From positions 1 to 64,000 of the forward strand of contig NZ_QDDL01000016.1 in the NCBI RefSeq assembly GCF_003097315.1: DNA of 64,000 nt, given 5' to 3'. The position numbers were made by a program, and so were the translations under genes. Every line of letters starts with the position of its first letter. The first letter of the stretch is position 1. The DNA is from Pelagibaculum spongiae. Its GTDB lineage: Bacteria; Pseudomonadota; Gammaproteobacteria; Enterobacterales; Pelagibaculaceae. Below the pieces are notes generated by a model, which worked only from the letters and a program-made list of their open reading frames with translations, was not told the DNA's origin and did not search any database. Of this stretch, positions 53,763 through 62,744 are shown in pieces.

Positions 53763-54674
53763 CAAGCCACTTTCCACCAGGTCGTTAATAACTTCTTCGC
53801 ATTTATATTTCATCATATCTCTCAGCATTCTGACCGCGGGTGTAATGGATTGTCTGCTGGGGCAAATGATCCATAGCTCGGTCACTCTTGGTTGAAACTC
53901 TGGCATTACGTTGACCAGGCGCCCTTCTAATAAATCTGCGGCGACATCAAGGCAGGATTTAACAGCAATTCCTTTGCCAGCTACACACCAGCGACGTACC
54001 AGGTCTCCATCGTTAGAAGCCCGGTTTCCTGTCATTTTAATCTTGTATTCCTTGTCATCTTTATTGAATTTCCAGACATTATTAATAATATCGTGTAGCT
54101 GATAAAACAAACCATTATGCGAGACCAAATCATGGGGATGTTTTGGCGTGCCATGTTGTTGCAAATATTGCTGTGTGGCGCAGAGAATGCCGGGGACATC
54201 GCAAATTTTAAAACCATAAAGATTGGCATCAGTTGGGGAGCCATACCTTAGCGCGATATCGACTGAGTCTCGATAAAAATCAATATTACTATCGCTGATA
54301 TGTGCCCGAAGGCTAAGTGAAGGGTAGTTCTCCATAAACTCATCCAGCCATGGAATGACAAGGTTCCTTCCCAGGTCAGAAGACAAAGCGATTCGAAGCT
54401 CTCCATCCACTATATCCAGATCATCTTTCACATTTTGCTGGGCTTGCTCCAGCATCTGCAGAGCTTGTTCGCAGTTGGGTAGGTAGCGTTCACCGGCACT
54501 CGATAACCTCAAATGCCGAGTGGTGCGAATAAACAAATCGACCCCAAGGGATTGTTCTACGCGTTTAACCGCCGCACTGGCAGTTGCAGTACGCATATCC
54601 AAACTGGCTGCTGCTGCGGTAATGCTGCGAAACTCAGCAACTTTCAGTATGACCTGCAGATCTTGTAACAGCAT
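53748..54674 (-). CDS. LysR-family transcriptional regulator (copy B, intact)
   Basis: 308 residues with the N-terminal winged HTH (AEFRSITAAAASLDMRTATA, AVKRVEQSLGVDLF) and a full effector-binding domain. Divergent from the MDR oxidoreductase at 54805, so it probably controls it. The intact counterpart of the pseudogene at 43715-44554. Confidence 0.88.
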   Translation of the reverse strand: MLLQDLQVILKVAEFRSITAAAASLDMRTATASAAVKRVEQSLGVDLFIRTTRHLRLSSAGERYLPNCEQALQMLEQAQQNVKDDLDIVDGELRIALSSDLGRNLVIPWLDEFMENYPSLSLRAHISDSNIDFYRDSVDIALRYGSPTDANLYGFKICDVPGILCATQQYLQQHGTPKHPHDLVSHNGLFYQLHDIINNVWKFNKDDKEYKIKMTGNRASNDGDLVRRWCVAGKGIAVKSCLDVAADLLEGRLVNVMPEFQPRVTELWIICPSRQSITPAVRMLRDMMKYKCEEVINDLVESGLLNNP

Positions 54675-54804
54675 ATTGTCAAAAATTATTTGATAAAGTT
54701 TCTCTAATTATGCTGTTTTTAAGCAAGTAATCAAACGCTATTCTGAGTGCCAGTTATTAAATGCACTGCACCTTTCACTATCAATTAAATATCTGGAGCG
54801 TTTT

Positions 54805-55833
54805 ATGAAAGCAGTAGGTTATTTGAAGTCATTGCCAATTTCTGAGTCGCAATCTCTGATCGATATTGAGCTGGAACAGCCGGTAGCTCAGGGGCGTGAC
54901 TTGCTGGTGAAGGTGAAAGCGATTGCGGTCAATCCGGTAGATTACAAAATTCGCCAACGTTTCTCGCCAGAGAATAACCAGCATAAAGTGATTGGTTGGG
55001 ATGCAGTAGGTGAAGTCGTTGCCGTGGGTGATGCTGTGTCGAAGTTTCAACCGGGTGATGCCGTTTATTATGCGGGTGACTTAAATCGGCAGGGCAGCAA
55101 TGCACAATATCAGTTAGTCGATGAGCGTATTGTTGGAAATAAACCTAAAAGTATTTCTGCTGCAGAAGCCGCTGCTTTGCCTTTGACTGCAATTACCGCC
55201 TGGGAGCTGTTGTTTGAACATTTGAATCTTAAGCAGCAAGCAACGGGCGCTAAGGCTAAGTCTGAAGAAATCATTCTGGTCATAGGAGCTGCCGGTGGTG
55301 TCGGCTCAATTTTAATTCAATTGGCTAAAGCTATTACTGGCGCAACAATTATTGCAACAGCATCTCGCGAAAGTTCCCGTCAGTGGGTTGAAAAGCTTGG
55401 TGCAGATTATGTGGTTGACCATAGCCAGCCGTTACAGCCGCAAATTGAGGCTTTGAATATTGGCCTGGTTAGCCATATTGCCAGTCTTAATGGTACGGAT
55501 CATTACTTTGATAGTTATCCTGATCTGCTAAAGCCATTTGGAAAAATTGCCATAATTGATGATCCGGAAAAACCGTTAGATGTAATGAAGTTAAAGCTGA
55601 AGAGTTTATCATTTCATATCGAATTTATGTTTGCTCGCTCCATGTTTAATGCAGATGACCTTGACCAGCAAGGGCAGTTGTTAAACCAGCTTTCAGAGCT
55701 AGTGGATTCAGGATTTGTAAAAACTACTATTGCAAAAAATTTTGGAAAAATCAGTGCAGAAAACCTGAAAATAGCGCATGGCGAGTTGGAATCAGGTCAG
55801 GCTATTGGAAAAATGGTTCTGGAAGGTTTTTAA
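54805..55833 (+). CDS. MDR-family quinone oxidoreductase, copy B
   Basis: 342 residues, GroES-like domain then a Rossmann fold with VIGAAGGVGSILIQLA. Highly similar to the copy A protein at 44674. Followed closely by the monooxygenase-like gene (37 bp) and the redoxin gene, so likely an electrophile- or quinone-stress operon under the LysR regulator. No zinc ligands. Confidence 0.87.
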   Translation: MKAVGYLKSLPISESQSLIDIELEQPVAQGRDLLVKVKAIAVNPVDYKIRQRFSPENNQHKVIGWDAVGEVVAVGDAVSKFQPGDAVYYAGDLNRQGSNAQYQLVDERIVGNKPKSISAAEAAALPLTAITAWELLFEHLNLKQQATGAKAKSEEIILVIGAAGGVGSILIQLAKAITGATIIATASRESSRQWVEKLGADYVVDHSQPLQPQIEALNIGLVSHIASLNGTDHYFDSYPDLLKPFGKIAIIDDPEKPLDVMKLKLKSLSFHIEFMFARSMFNADDLDQQGQLLNQLSELVDSGFVKTTIAKNFGKISAENLKIAHGELESGQAIGKMVLEGF

Positions 55834-55870
55834 AAATTAATTTGTTATAAAAATATTGTGGGGTTTTTAA

Positions 55871-56161
55871 ATGGCTAGGTTAACTATTGTTGCTAATATT
55901 ACTGCCAAATCAGATAAGGTTGAGCTGGTTAAAAAAGAACTGGAAAAATTGATTGATATTACCCGGCAAGAAGAAGGTTGTATCAATTACGATTTACACC
56001 AGGATAATCAAAACCCAGCTCACTTTATGTTTTATGAAAACTGGCAGTCTCGTGAGTTATGGCAAATTCATATGAGCAACCAGCATCTACAGGATTACCT
56101 GGTTGCTACCGATGGAGCAGTAGAAAACTTTACGATCAATGAAATGACAAATATTGGCTAG
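55871..56161 (+). CDS. Antibiotic-biosynthesis-monooxygenase (ABM/YgiN-like) protein
   Basis: 96-residue ferredoxin-like fold protein of the ABM family: LTIVANITAKSDKVELVKKE, EEGCINYDLHQDNQNPAHFM and FYENWQSRELWQIHMSNQHL are the usual segments. YgiN-type members oxidise or reduce quinols, which fits the neighbouring quinone oxidoreductase. Absent from copy A of this locus. Confidence 0.88.
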   Translation: MARLTIVANITAKSDKVELVKKELEKLIDITRQEEGCINYDLHQDNQNPAHFMFYENWQSRELWQIHMSNQHLQDYLVATDGAVENFTINEMTNIG

Positions 56162-56241
56162 ACTTGCTTGCAAGCCTCTCGCCTCCGGTGGATTTGGTAA
56201 AATGAATTTTTTATCAAACCTGCGCTAATCAGGAATAGATC

Positions 56242-56787
56242 ATGCTTTTAGATACGCCATTGTGTGAATTCGGCTGGAAAGCCCCGGATTTTACCTTGCA
56301 AGATCCAGCCGGAAACTCATATACCTTAAGTGAACAATTAGGTGATAAGGGTTTGCTGGTTATGTTTATTTGTAATCATTGCCCTTATGTTCAGCAAATA
56401 GCAGCCCAGTTAGCAAAAGATACCAGCCTGTTAATGGATGAAGGTGTCAAGGTGCTAGCGGTAATGTCGAACGATTATCAAATGTTCGAAGAAGATTCAC
56501 CGGTAAATATGAAACGCTTTGCCCGGAAATATGGTTTCGCTTTTCCCTATCTGGTGGATGAAAATCAGCAGGTAGGCCAGCAATATGATGCAGTGTGTAC
56601 TCCGGATTTCTTTGGCTTTAATGCACAAGGTGCATTGCAATATCGAGGTCGCTTTGATAATCAGGGGATGTCGGGTTCTGATACTCGAGTGCCAGAGCTA
56701 TTAAATGCCATGCGCCAGATTGCTGAAACCGGGCAAGGTCCGAAACAGCAGTCACCCAGCATGGGCTGTTCGATTAAATGGCGCTAA
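56242..56787 (+). CDS. Thioredoxin-like AhpC/TSA-family redoxin (copy B)
   Basis: 181 residues, cytoplasmic. Start APDFTLQDPAGNSYTLSEQL, redox motif ICNHCPYVQQ (CNHC), and a conserved end PSMGCSIKWR. Such proteins are common in marine gammaproteobacteria and probably reduce peroxides or act as thiol reductases. Last gene of the LysR-linked operon; copy A is frameshifted at 45784. Confidence 0.85.
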   Translation: MLLDTPLCEFGWKAPDFTLQDPAGNSYTLSEQLGDKGLLVMFICNHCPYVQQIAAQLAKDTSLLMDEGVKVLAVMSNDYQMFEEDSPVNMKRFARKYGFAFPYLVDENQQVGQQYDAVCTPDFFGFNAQGALQYRGRFDNQGMSGSDTRVPELLNAMRQIAETGQGPKQQSPSMGCSIKWR

Positions 56788-56793
56788 ACAAGA

Positions 56794-57894
56794 TTATCCG
56801 CACAGAGCCATGGCTTTTATCTGTGCAAATACTTGCATCCCCGGTGTGAGTGCCAGGCGGCTGCAGGAATAATCTGAGATCTTGGCGTTGATTAAAGCAT
56901 CGCCTACCTGCAATTGAACCAGCCGTTGTCCGGGTAAACTCTGCTCTAACTGACCGTTAGAAATATCGGTAATGGTAGCCGGTAATATATTTAAAATACT
57001 GCTCAGCTGCGGGCAATCCAGATTAATACTAATATCCCTGGCCTGTACTCTTAACCTGACGTTTGAGCCTGCTGCTGCATCGATCATTGGAATGCGTAAT
57101 CGTTGTTGACCGAATTCAAGTTCAGTTAAATGATGAGCCGGTTGATGAGAAATCACCTTACATTGCAATACGCTAAAAGCATCTTCCCGCTGGGCGATTA
57201 AAGTATCATTTCGGGCTAGCATTTCAGCCAGTGGGCCGACGGCGGTGACTTTACCTGATTCCATTAAAATTAACTGATCGGCTAATCGAGCGACTTCTTC
57301 CGGGCTGTGGCTGACATAGAAAACTGGTATGTCTAATTGCTGGTGCAGTTGCTCAAGAAAGGGCAGCAGTTCAGACTTACTTTTAAGATCCAATGCCGAT
57401 AGCGGCTCGTCCATTAATAGTAATTCTGGTTGAGTCAATAATGCTCTGGCAATTGCGACTCGCTGACGTTCTCCGCCAGAGAGTGACGCTGGCAATCGAT
57501 CAATTAAATGCTCAATACCGGTTAATTGAATAATTTTCGATAGTTCTAATTGTGGTTTGTTGCTTTTTTGTCGCTGCCGATTGTTAATTCTTTTTAATGG
57601 ATATTTTAGGTTTTCAATTACTGACAAATGCGGGAATAGACTGGCTTCTTGAAATACATAGCCGATAGGGCGCTGCCAAGTTGGAAGGCTTGATTGTTCA
57701 GTTTGCCAATGGTTATCGCCGATCGAAAGCGTGCCGCTGGCGTTATCTTCCAGCCCAGCCAAAATTCTTAGTAAGGTAGTTTTCCCACAACCCGATGGGC
57801 CGAATATTGCGGTAATGCCTTTGGCAGGAACGCTGAATTTGGCACTGAGTTGAAAGTCGCCACGCTGTATTTTTAAATCGGCTTTAATCTGCAT
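56794..57894 (-). CDS. modC: Molybdate ABC transporter ATPase
   Basis: 366 residues. Walker A GPSGCGKTT (32-40), signature LSGGERQRVAIARALL, Walker B LLLMDEPLSALD, H-loop in VSHSPEEV. The C-terminal 120 residues carry TOBE (molybdate-binding) segments (LRVQARDISINLD, VQLQVGDALINAKI). Energises molybdate uptake. Last gene of modABC, 22 bp after modB. Confidence 0.93.
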   Translation of the reverse strand: MQIKADLKIQRGDFQLSAKFSVPAKGITAIFGPSGCGKTTLLRILAGLEDNASGTLSIGDNHWQTEQSSLPTWQRPIGYVFQEASLFPHLSVIENLKYPLKRINNRQRQKSNKPQLELSKIIQLTGIEHLIDRLPASLSGGERQRVAIARALLTQPELLLMDEPLSALDLKSKSELLPFLEQLHQQLDIPVFYVSHSPEEVARLADQLILMESGKVTAVGPLAEMLARNDTLIAQREDAFSVLQCKVISHQPAHHLTELEFGQQRLRIPMIDAAAGSNVRLRVQARDISINLDCPQLSSILNILPATITDISNGQLEQSLPGQRLVQLQVGDALINAKISDYSCSRLALTPGMQVFAQIKAMALCG

Positions 57895-57916
57895 TATTTA
57901 GAAAAGGCCCTGAAAA

Positions 57917-58615
57917 CTAATGTTTGGTATTCATTACTGAGAAACGACGATTTAAACCGTAAACCGAAAGCAACATTAATAGCGATAAAATTAATAATCC
58001 GCCAGATAATAAATGGGCTTGGGTGTATTCCAGTGATTCAACATGGTCATAAATGGCGATGGATAAAACTTGAGTTTCGCCAGGAATATTGCCGCCAATC
58101 ATTAACACTACGCCAAATTCTCCCAAGGTGTGGGCAAAACCCAAAACCGCTGCGGTTAAATAACCGCTTCTGGCCATTGGGAAAATCACCGAGAAAAAAC
58201 GGTCAATAGGAGATGCGCCTAATGTGGCAGCAACTTCTAATGGTCGATCGCCCAAATTAGTAAAAGCATTTTGTAATGGCTGAACCACAAATGGCATTGA
58301 ATAAAACACCGAGCCAATTAACAAACCAGTAAAGCTAAATGCCAGGCTACCGGCACCAAAAAACTGACTTAATTGACCAAGCGGGCCGTTGGGGCCGAGT
58401 GCAATTAATAAATAAAAGCCCAGTACAGTAGGCGGCAACACTAGCGGCAACGCGATAATCGCTTCTAGTAAAGGCTTAAAACGCCAGCGGCTTTGGCTAA
58501 GCCACCATGCAAGCGGGGTGCACAGTATTAATAATGTCAGAGTAGTTAGCCCTGCCAGTTTTAATGTGATCCATAATGCGCTGAGATCATCCGGTGATAG
58601 CATGAAACGTTCCAA
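57917..58615 (-). CDS. modB: Molybdate ABC transporter permease
   Basis: 232 residues, five transmembrane helices. EAA motif-like loop EVAATLGASPIDRFFSVIFP, and the conserved LPLVLPPTVLGFYLL segment of ModB. 23 bp from modA; same operon. Confidence 0.93.
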   Translation of the reverse strand: MERFMLSPDDLSALWITLKLAGLTTLTLLILCTPLAWWLSQSRWRFKPLLEAIIALPLVLPPTVLGFYLLIALGPNGPLGQLSQFFGAGSLAFSFTGLLIGSVFYSMPFVVQPLQNAFTNLGDRPLEVAATLGASPIDRFFSVIFPMARSGYLTAAVLGFAHTLGEFGVVLMIGGNIPGETQVLSIAIYDHVESLEYTQAHLLSGGLLILSLLMLLSVYGLNRRFSVMNTKH

Positions 58616-58638
58616 TAAATTAATAGCAATTGCCGATG

Positions 58639-59451
58639 TTACTCGGTGCTATATCCATAACGATGAATAATTTGTCTGGCAGGTGCTGATTTAAACCATG
58701 TTAGAAAATCCTGCGCCAGTGGACTGTCTTTTAATAATACAGCTTGTTGTTTGATCGGCGAGTAATCTTGTTCTGGAATCGGCCAGTAGTTGGCTGACAT
58801 AGTGTTGTTTAAAATCATTTGCGAGATCACTTGTGACAATGCCACTAGCCCTAGCTGTGCATTACCACTTTTCACAAACTGATAGGTTTGGCCGATATTT
58901 TCGCCACGGACCATTTGGCTACGGAGCTTTTGCGCTCGATGGGTTTTCTGTAAATATTGCCAAGCCGCTTTACCATAGGGTGCTAATTTTGGATTGGCGA
59001 TTGCTAAGTACTGAAAATCTTGTCCGTCTAGCACCTGACCATTTTCAAGTTTGTAATCGGCGCTGGGGCTCCACAACACCAATTTTCCGACTGCGTAGGT
59101 AAAACGCGATCCTGCAACAATTAGCTGTTTTTTTTCTAGCAGCTCTGGTCGGCGAGCGTCGGCAGCAAAAAATAAATCAAACGGAGCGCCATGGCTGATT
59201 TGAGCGAAGTGCTTACCCGTCGAACCGGGGATCACTTTTATTTTGTGACCGGTCTTGGCTTCAAACTGATCGGCTATTTCAGCCAGTGTGGTTTGAAAGT
59301 TACTGGCGACTGCAATCGATAATGTATCGGCAGTGGCAGCCGTTGTTATGAATGAACTTGCGAGTAACAGTCCGCTGAACATTGTTTGCCAGAAGAACCT
59401 TATTGATAGCGATGGTTTGCTTGCTGCTTGCCTGAAGAAGGCCATTGTCAC
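58639..59451 (-). CDS. modA: Molybdate-binding periplasmic protein
   Basis: 270 residues with an N-terminal signal. Substrate-binding features of the ModA family: VASNFQTTLAEIADQFEAKT, SGKHFAQISHGAPFDLFFAA. First gene of modABC. A repeat element and possible ModE-like sequence lie upstream. Confidence 0.92.
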   Translation of the reverse strand: MTMAFFRQAASKPSLSIRFFWQTMFSGLLLASSFITTAATADTLSIAVASNFQTTLAEIADQFEAKTGHKIKVIPGSTGKHFAQISHGAPFDLFFAADARRPELLEKKQLIVAGSRFTYAVGKLVLWSPSADYKLENGQVLDGQDFQYLAIANPKLAPYGKAAWQYLQKTHRAQKLRSQMVRGENIGQTYQFVKSGNAQLGLVALSQVISQMILNNTMSANYWPIPEQDYSPIKQQAVLLKDSPLAQDFLTWFKSAPARQIIHRYGYSTE

Positions 59452-59486
59452 CCCACTGAATGAACCACTTGCCGTTGGTTACTGAC

Positions 59487-59615
59487 TATACCCATCGTAC
59501 TTGAAAACGCTCGGGCGTTGGCTGCTTTCGTTCACCCTAATCACTTACAACCGTAAGCTCATGGGGCTTCGCTCACTTGCCATCTACTAGCATCGCCAAT
59601 TACTTTTGGAATATA
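59487..59615. repeat. Intergenic repeat of the type found in enteric bacteria (TATACCC ... GGRTATA)
   Basis: The stretch starting TATACCCATCG, with GCGTTGGCTGC, TTCGTTCACCC, AATCACTTAC and GTAAGCTCAT, and ending near TTTTGGAATATA, matches what I remember as a dispersed about 130-bp element in Yersinia, Photorhabdus and Serratia (ends TATACCC and GGGTATA). It sits upstream of modA and may influence its expression or supply its terminator for the opposite direction. Confidence 0.65.
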
Positions 59616-59816
59616 TCGTCTGTTTGATAACGATTCTATGTTAACAGTCTGAGGCTGATTAGTTGGTAAGCTAAATTTTGAGGTGGATCAATGGTCTGAC
59701 CGGTTTGGTTGGATTTTCCGCATTCAATACGGGGTTATTGTCACTTTAGACAGAAACCAATTGAGGTCTCGCTGGCTAAGGGTAAAATCCGTTACAAATT
59801 CTTTAAGTTGTTTCTG

Positions 59817-60479
59817 ATGCAAGGTCTATTTATTACAGGCACCGATACCGGTGTCGGCAAAACGCTGGTGAGCTGTAGCTTGCTGGAGTATTTCAATCAG
59901 CGTGGCCACTCTACGTTAGGGCTTAAGCCAGTAGCTGCCGGTTGTGATTCAACTGCACAGGGACTGCGCAATGAAGATGCCGTGGCGATGATGCAATCAT
60001 CTTCGGTCAAATTACCCTATGCCGATATTAATCCTTATGCATTTGAACCGGCGATTGCACCGCATTTAGCGGCCGAAGATGCTGGCGTTTGCTTGGATGC
60101 CGAGGTTTTATCCCAATATTGCCATTCGATGGAGTCGCGAGCCGATAAGTTAATTATCGAAGGTGCTGGTGGTTGGAAGGTGCCGCTCAATACCCATGAA
60201 GGTTTTGATAATTTAGCCCGCAAGCTGGAAATTTCTGTAGTGCTGGTGGTCGGCATCAAGCTGGGTTGTATTAATCATGCCTTGTTAACGGTGGAAGCTA
60301 TTAGTTTTAGCGGATTAAAACTGGAAGGCTGGGTGGCTAATTGTTGTGACCCGGATGCTGAACGAGTCGCTGAAAATATTTTGACCCTAGAGCAGAAAAT
60401 TGCAGAACCAAAATTGGCGACTTTGCCATTTTGTGAGACACCTCTGCCTAAGGAGATGGTCCAGTATTTTTGCTTGTGA
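59817..60479 (+). CDS. bioD: Dethiobiotin synthetase
   Basis: 220 residues from the ATG at 59817; the longer frame upstream has no support. P-loop GTDTGVGKT (about 8-16), the substrate Lys in LKPVAAGCD, and EGAGGWKVPLNTHEGFD. It closes the ureido ring in biotin synthesis. Other bio genes are not in the window, so it is an orphan gene here. Confidence 0.93.
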   Translation: MQGLFITGTDTGVGKTLVSCSLLEYFNQRGHSTLGLKPVAAGCDSTAQGLRNEDAVAMMQSSSVKLPYADINPYAFEPAIAPHLAAEDAGVCLDAEVLSQYCHSMESRADKLIIEGAGGWKVPLNTHEGFDNLARKLEISVVLVVGIKLGCINHALLTVEAISFSGLKLEGWVANCCDPDAERVAENILTLEQKIAEPKLATLPFCETPLPKEMVQYFCL

Positions 60480-60864
60480 TGCTGCTAACACATGGTTTGG
60501 CAATGGATTGCTATTCTGTGACGAGTGATTGGGCAACCGCAGTAAAAACAGTCGGTTAAATGATTGAATGGCGTTGTAAAAATTCAGGTCAATAATAAAC
60601 TTGCAGATTTTTTAATAGTCAGTGTTCAAGCAAGTGCTTCGGTAGCTTGCCGGTAAAATCCACGAAAAAAACAAGTTCTGCCGCTAACCGCGGCCAGTGG
60701 ATAAAAGTCGTCGTAACGAAATAAAGCGATTGAACACTGATTCCCAATCTTCGGATCAGTAGTTTGAACCAGAAGCCGGTGCTTTTGGTTCAATATCCAA
60801 AACGCCAGGTTATTTACTTTATGTACATGCCTGATGAATTGACCCCGGTGAAAGGGAGTTCACC
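60480..60864. other. Intergenic stretch without a recognised feature
   Basis: 385 bp; no gene, terminator or repeat recognised. An AAAGGGAG stretch just before 60865 is the ribosome-binding site of the next gene. Confidence 0.35.
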
Positions 60865-62520
60865 ATGTCAGAGCTTAAGCAGCGAGTACGCAAGTGCTTG
60901 GCTGATATTTGTCAAACCCTTGAACAGGGAAAACCTGCGCCAGAATGGCGCGCCATGGCGACTAACTGTTCAGCGCGTGATCTGTTTCAGCAGCTACTCT
61001 ATCTGACACTTGAGCGGGCAGAGCTCGCTTCTCTTTCTCGTTGCTGGATTCAGGCCTGGACCAGCATGACTCATGTTGCCTTGTTAGAAACCCGAATCTG
61101 GGTGCGTGGTCATGATGACCAAGCATTGGCTGATTGGGATTTTTGTCAGAAACAATTAAGTCATTGGTTACGCCAGGATATGGGCGACCGGGAAATGCTC
61201 GGTTTATTGCTGCGTCAGTTCGCTTTATTGGAATTGGAAATCGGTCATGATTTATCGGAATCGATCCGGGTTTGGCAAAGCCGACATAAAAGTGAAAATT
61301 TAGAAGACTGGCTAGCAGAAAATAATCTGACCGAGCCATTACCTCAGCAAGATTACGATGTTTTTTTATCGGTTGGCGAACGGATTGGTTTTTTAACCCG
61401 GGTTCGAGTGTTGGAGTGGTTAACCAATTTATTACGCAGCCCTTATGTTGCACACCGCGAATCATTAATCCTTTTTTTACTCCATCCTCGCTCAGCAGTT
61501 GCTGAACAAGCGATGCGCTTATTGCAACAACCAACCTGGCAACGACGAATTAGTAGCGTAGGACTGCGGCGTTTAATTAGCATGCGTAATTGGTTGCCGC
61601 GTGGTCGGCGAGTAAGAATTGACGAAATTATTGTTAGTTTACGCCGCTATACACCGATTGATCAGCTTGGCGAATCAAAACTCACTCATTTAATGGCTTC
61701 TTCGCTAGATGCCCGAGGTGGCCAGCTATTAATTATGGTCTGGAAACAAGGTTCAAGTTATCGAACCGGTGGCATGGTCTTAAAGCAGCAGGAAGGAATT
61801 AGCGATATTTGGGTGGGCCCGCCATCAACCAAAGCACAATGTTTGAAAGATATTAAGCGGCTGCAGGAACACTTCTGTATTTTGCCGGTAGACCAGGAAT
61901 ATCCAAAATTATTGATCCCTCATTTTTTAGCGATCAGTCGTTTACGGCATCAGAGAATTTCACCGTTATTACTTCAGTGGTTTGAAGTGCTAGGGATTGT
62001 TGGCTGGAATCCATGCTTTTTACCGCAGAAAGAATTGCTCAGCTTGTGGAGAGGTCAATTAACCAGTGTTGCGGAGCAGCAATATCAGCAATGGGAAGCT
62101 AACGGCCAACGCTGGTTGAAGCGAAAGTTTGCTGCTGACTGGTTGGAAGATGATCCCCAGGGGGCCGAACGAGTTAAGCAAGATTATTCTGGCTATGCCT
62201 TAATAGCGCCAGAAAAAGAAAAATGGCAAGAGCGGCTGGTGTTAACTGCCTTATGGGCTCGGCATGCAACCGGACGAATGGCACCAGATTTTAAAGAAGC
62301 AGCTTGGCAGGCGCTGTTATTTGAATCCGCAGAACGGCCAGAGCAACTACCGTTAATGAAATCGATTGTTAAGGCGACCCAAGGTTACTGGGAAAATGTA
62401 GAGCAACAAACATTACAAACTGATCAAGAGGCGTTGCTGGAGCAGAATAAAAATAATGCGCCAATGGGGATTAATGAAAAGAAAAGTATTAAGGCGACAT
62501 TAACTGATCAGACTATTTGA
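60865..62520 (+). CDS. Large cytoplasmic protein of unknown function
   Basis: 551 residues with a good ribosome-binding site (AAAGGGAG). No signal peptide or transmembrane segment, and no recognised domain. The protein is Trp-, Gln- and Leu-rich and probably helical throughout, with Arg-rich segments (VGLRRLISMRNWLPRGRRVR) that may bind nucleic acid. A central part (SSYRTGGMVLKQQEGISDIW) looks beta-rich. Followed by a terminator. Function not inferable; gcvT is convergent. Confidence 0.65.
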   Translation: MSELKQRVRKCLADICQTLEQGKPAPEWRAMATNCSARDLFQQLLYLTLERAELASLSRCWIQAWTSMTHVALLETRIWVRGHDDQALADWDFCQKQLSHWLRQDMGDREMLGLLLRQFALLELEIGHDLSESIRVWQSRHKSENLEDWLAENNLTEPLPQQDYDVFLSVGERIGFLTRVRVLEWLTNLLRSPYVAHRESLILFLLHPRSAVAEQAMRLLQQPTWQRRISSVGLRRLISMRNWLPRGRRVRIDEIIVSLRRYTPIDQLGESKLTHLMASSLDARGGQLLIMVWKQGSSYRTGGMVLKQQEGISDIWVGPPSTKAQCLKDIKRLQEHFCILPVDQEYPKLLIPHFLAISRLRHQRISPLLLQWFEVLGIVGWNPCFLPQKELLSLWRGQLTSVAEQQYQQWEANGQRWLKRKFAADWLEDDPQGAERVKQDYSGYALIAPEKEKWQERLVLTALWARHATGRMAPDFKEAAWQALLFESAERPEQLPLMKSIVKATQGYWENVEQQTLQTDQEALLEQNKNNAPMGINEKKSIKATLTDQTI

Positions 62521-62584
62521 TGATTTTTTAACAGATTGGTCTGACAGAAAATATTTAAATGGACAGATGAATTAAATAGAAATA

Positions 62585-62617
62585 AAAAACCCTACCTAAT
62601 AGAGGTAGGGTTTTTTT
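62585..62617 (+). terminator. Terminator after the 551-aa gene
   Basis: AAACCCTACC / GGTAGGGTTT stem with 7-nt loop and T-run. Confidence 0.92.
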
Positions 62618-62744
62618 GGTCTAACCATGATTAAAAAATCGGTTTGACCTCTTTTTTTATCGTGTGCAAAACTTTTAGTTTGTTACCCGATATATTGACG
62701 TCGACTAGTTATTGAGAGCTGACCGGGTCAATTAAGCGAGCGAA

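Noticed and set aside
59606..59634. ModE-binding site upstream of modA
   Set aside because: CGTTAT and ATATA pieces are present but the spacing and symmetry of the ModE consensus are not convincing, and part overlaps the repeat element.
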